A stretch of DNA of 6,919 nucleotides. It comes from Saprospiraceae bacterium. Lineage in GTDB: Bacteria > Bacteroidota > Bacteroidia > Chitinophagales > Saprospiraceae. Location: contig JAHDII010000175.1 in NCBI GenBank assembly GCA_020630895.1, forward strand, positions 1 to 6,919, given 5' to 3'. Each line of letters starts with the position of its first letter. The first letter of the stretch is position 1. This document shows positions 4,112-6,919 of this stretch, piece by piece. The notes under the pieces were generated by a model. The model made no database searches, was not told where the DNA came from, and saw only the letters and a list, made by a program, of their open reading frames with translations. Position numbers and translations under genes: made by a program.

Positions 4112-6886
4112 TTAACTCTTCAATTTTGTCAATAATTCTTCTAGTTGTTTTAGCTTTTCTTCTGTATCAGATTGCTTTTTGCGCTCATTATTCACTACAG
4201 CATCTGGAGCATTATTCACAAAACGTTCATTACTCAATTTTTTTAATGTTGTATTTAAAAACCCTTTTAAACGTTCATATTCTTTTTCTGCTTTTTCTAT
4301 TTCTGCTGCAACATCAATTTCTTTTTCTATAATTACAAAATACTTATCTGTACCAGAAATAAAAGCAACTCCATTTTCAGGATCAGAATCTGTTAATTGA
4401 ATATCTTTTAAAACAGCTGCATTACAAATAGTTTCTTTCATACCCTCTATAGACAAAAACATTTTTGTTGTTTTTGAATTTTGAGCATACACCATTAATC
4501 TCTCGTGTTTTTTCAATCCATTATTGGTTCTAATTTCTCTAGTTTTAGATACAATATCTTTCAAAATATTAAAATCAGAAATTACGCTTTGATCATATCC
4601 TTTTATTTTAGGATATGTTGAAACAACGCAATCATCTCCTTCTTTTCTTTCTTTTAAATAGTGCCAAATCTCTTCTGTAACAAATGGCATAAATGGATGA
4701 AGAATCGTCATTAATTGTTCAAAAAACTCAATGGTTTTTTCATATGTTTTTTTGTCAATACTTTCGCCATAAGCAGGTTTAATCATTTCCAAATACCAAG
4801 AACAAAAATCTCCCCAAATAAAATTATATAAATTATTTAGCCCTTCACTCAAGCGATATTGTTCATAACTATTTTCTAATTTTTTTAATTCTTTTTGAAA
4901 TAAATTTTCAAACCATTCTATAGCTTTTGCATTTACTTTTGCTACATCATCAGAAACAGGTTCTTCCTCAACTTTCCAACTCTGAAGCAAACGCATAGCG
5001 TTCCATAATTTATTAGAAAAATTCAAGCCTTGATTACATTTTTCACTTTCATCTTTTACCTCTAATTTAATTTTTCCTTCCTTAGCCTTTCTCCTAAAAT
5101 TAGGATCTTTCATTTTAGCTTCAATCTTATCATCTTTAGGAGGAGCATCAAAAATAATATCATTTCCTGCCGCAGCAGAAGATAACATTCCATAACGCAC
5201 ACCATCAGCACCATATTGATCTAATAGTACCAAAGCATTAGGAGAATTCCCTAAAGATTTACTCATTTTTAAACCAAATTTATCCCTTACCATACCTGTA
5301 AAATAAACCGATTTAAAAGGATATAAAGGTTTTTTATGATCTAATAAGTCCCCACTCCACTCATAACCTGCCATAATCATTCTAGCCACCCAAAAGAACA
5401 TAATATCCCAGCCTGTAACCAATACATTAGTAGGATAATAATAAGCTAATTCTTTAGGATTTTCAAAACCGTCAAATACTGAAATAGGCCATAACCAAGA
5501 AGAAAACCAAGTATCTAAAGCATCTTCATCTTGTTCTAAATCATTTACTGTTAAATTAAGATTTCCTGTTTTTTCTTGAACTTGTTTTAAAGCTTCCTCT
5601 ATCGTAGCTGCTACAAATACTTCTCCCTCATAATACCAAGCAGGAATACGATGTCCCCACCACAACTGACGACTAATACACCAATCTCTCACATTATCTT
5701 CCTGTAACCATGAATTATACATATTGAAGAAATGAGACGGATAAAAATCAACATCTCCATCTTTAACTGCATCTAAAGCCATTTTAGCAAAACCATCCAT
5801 TTTAACCCACCACTGTAACATCAATCTAGGTTCAACAATAGCCTTAGAACGTTCAGAACGTCCTACTTTATTATCATAATCTTCTACCTCAACTAAATGT
5901 CCTCTTTTTTCTAATTCTTGTACCATTAATTTTCGTACCTCAAAGCGATCTTTTCCTACAAAAAACTGAGCCGCTTCACTCATTGTACCATCCGCATTAA
6001 ATGTATCAATAGTTTCTAAATTATGGCGTTGTCCTATTTCATAATCATTTGCATCATGAGCAGGAGTAACTTTTAAACAGCCTGTTCCAAATTCCATATC
6101 TACATATCGATCAAAAATGATAGGAACAGCTCTTTCTACCATCGGAACAATAGCTTTTTTTCCTTGAAGATGAGCATATCTTTCATCTTTAGGATGAACT
6201 GCAATCCCTGTATCTCCTAAAATAGTTTCAGGACGAGTAGTAGCAATAGTTAACCATTCATCTGTTCCCTCTACTTGATACCTAACTTTATATAATTTGG
6301 ATTTTTCCTCACTATAAATAACTTCTTCGTTAGATAATACCGTTTGAACTTCAGGATCCCAATTACAAATTCTTAAACCTCTATAGATCCATCCCTTTTT
6401 ATATAAATCAACAAAAACTTTAGCGACTGCTTTAGAAAGACCTTTTTCCATCGTAAAACGAGTTCTTTCCCAATCACAAGAGGCTCCTAATTTTTTTAAT
6501 TGATCCAGAATAATTCCCCCATACTCTTCTTTCCATTCCCAAGCATGTTTTAAAAATTCTTCTCTCGTTAAATCTGATTTTTTAATCCCTTGCTCCTTTC
6601 TTAATTTAGCAATCACTTTATTTTCTGTAGCAATAGAAGCGTGATCCGTTCCAGGTACCCAGCAAGCATTTTTTCCTTCCAACCTAGCTTTTCTAATTAA
6701 TACATCTTGAATCGTATTATTCAACATGTGTCCCATGTGAAGAACACCTGTTACATTTGGAGGAGGAATAACGATAGTAAAGGGCTCTCTATCATCTGGA
6801 GTAGAACGAAAATAATTTTTATCAATCCAATGTTGATACCATTTATCTTCAATTTCTTGCGGACTATAACGAGTTGGGATATTCAT
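4112..6886 (-). CDS. valS: Valyl-tRNA synthetase (ValRS)
   Basis: This cytoplasmic class I synthetase charges tRNA-Val with valine using ATP. It is complete at 924 residues, near the usual bacterial ValRS length. The Rossmann catalytic domain opens with PPPNVTGVLHMGH (HIGH motif 50-53) and has WVPGTDHASIATE (77-88). The editing (CP1) domain, which removes mischarged threonine, spans about 195-345 with ATTRPET (215-221), FGTGCLKVTPAHDANDYE (266-283) and GRSER (342-346). The catalytic core resumes with DWCISRQLWWGHRIPAW (401-417), TGWDIMFFWVARM (491-503) and KMSKS (540-544). The anticodon-binding helical domain is about 655-800, including ILHPFMPFVTEEIWHYL. A lysine- and glutamate-rich coiled coil (about 858-924) forms the tRNA-contacting C-terminal arm. 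A lysine-rich insertion (about 581-615) lies between the KMSKS region and NQGLNFSNKLWN. The start ATG is at 6886; only 33 nt upstream are visible and no clear promoter is seen there. The 3' end is duplicated downstream. Confidence 0.98.
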   Translation of the reverse strand: MNIPTRYSPQEIEDKWYQHWIDKNYFRSTPDDREPFTIVIPPPNVTGVLHMGHMLNNTIQDVLIRKARLEGKNACWVPGTDHASIATENKVIAKLRKEQGIKKSDLTREEFLKHAWEWKEEYGGIILDQLKKLGASCDWERTRFTMEKGLSKAVAKVFVDLYKKGWIYRGLRICNWDPEVQTVLSNEEVIYSEEKSKLYKVRYQVEGTDEWLTIATTRPETILGDTGIAVHPKDERYAHLQGKKAIVPMVERAVPIIFDRYVDMEFGTGCLKVTPAHDANDYEIGQRHNLETIDTFNADGTMSEAAQFFVGKDRFEVRKLMVQELEKRGHLVEVEDYDNKVGRSERSKAIVEPRLMLQWWVKMDGFAKMALDAVKDGDVDFYPSHFFNMYNSWLQEDNVRDWCISRQLWWGHRIPAWYYEGEVFVAATIEEALKQVQEKTGNLNLTVNDLEQDEDALDTWFSSWLWPISVFDGFENPKELAYYYPTNVLVTGWDIMFFWVARMIMAGYEWSGDLLDHKKPLYPFKSVYFTGMVRDKFGLKMSKSLGNSPNALVLLDQYGADGVRYGMLSSAAAGNDIIFDAPPKDDKIEAKMKDPNFRRKAKEGKIKLEVKDESEKCNQGLNFSNKLWNAMRLLQSWKVEEEPVSDDVAKVNAKAIEWFENLFQKELKKLENSYEQYRLSEGLNNLYNFIWGDFCSWYLEMIKPAYGESIDKKTYEKTIEFFEQLMTILHPFMPFVTEEIWHYLKERKEGDDCVVSTYPKIKGYDQSVISDFNILKDIVSKTREIRTNNGLKKHERLMVYAQNSKTTKMFLSIEGMKETICNAAVLKDIQLTDSDPENGVAFISGTDKYFVIIEKEIDVAAEIEKAEKEYERLKGFLNTTLKKLSNERFVNNAPDAVVNNERKKQSDTEEKLKQLEELLTKLKS

Positions 6887-6919
6887 AAATATATTTTTAT
6901 AATAATACGAATAATAGGA

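Noticed and set aside
4126..4400. Two plus-strand reading frames opposite the valS 3' end (4126-4332 and 4179-4400)
   Set aside because: They lie antisense to the well-supported ValRS coiled coil. Their sequences are low-complexity hydrophobic or serine-rich translations of the opposite strand, with no domain or start signal.

Overview
The window comes from an AT-rich genome (roughly 30% GC by eye) that is most probably Bacteroidota. Reasons: the ValRS lineage looks Bacteroidota-like, there is a LytTR regulator of the type common in that phylum, a CHAT-domain protein has a membrane tail, and clear Shine-Dalgarno sequences are lacking. I would not go below phylum.

Region 1 (1-2668, + strand) is a compact three-gene run. 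It holds the C-terminal part of a CHAT (caspase-like) protein with a terminal membrane helix (5' end outside the window), a two-transmembrane sensor histidine kinase that starts inside the CHAT gene with an 11-nt overlap, and an OmpR/PhoB-type response regulator 9 nt further on. The spacing implies one transcript and probably translational coupling. The arrangement suggests a signalling unit joining a putative peptidase to a two-component system.

Region 2 (2669-3155) is a 487-bp gene-free stretch between convergent genes. It is built from repeats: two diverged copies of a ~90-bp element 145 bp apart, each with the same hairpin loop and an identical 29-nt tail; a degenerate ~21-nt tandem repeat; and a short hairpin just past the stop of the minus-strand regulator. 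The two large hairpins carry T-tracts on the minus strand, so they look like terminators for the genes on the right.

Region 3 (3156-6886, - strand) contains valS (valyl-tRNA synthetase, full length) followed by a response regulator of the LytTR type. Between them is a decayed tandem copy of the last ~115 bp of valS, disrupted by a 5-nt insertion and stop codons. This copy is now the leader of the LytTR gene.

The most interesting points are the CHAT-kinase-regulator unit, the compensatory base change between the two hairpin copies, and the partial duplication of the valS 3' end. Nothing here proves a new system. The CHAT unit is the best candidate, and its missing N-terminus is the key unknown.
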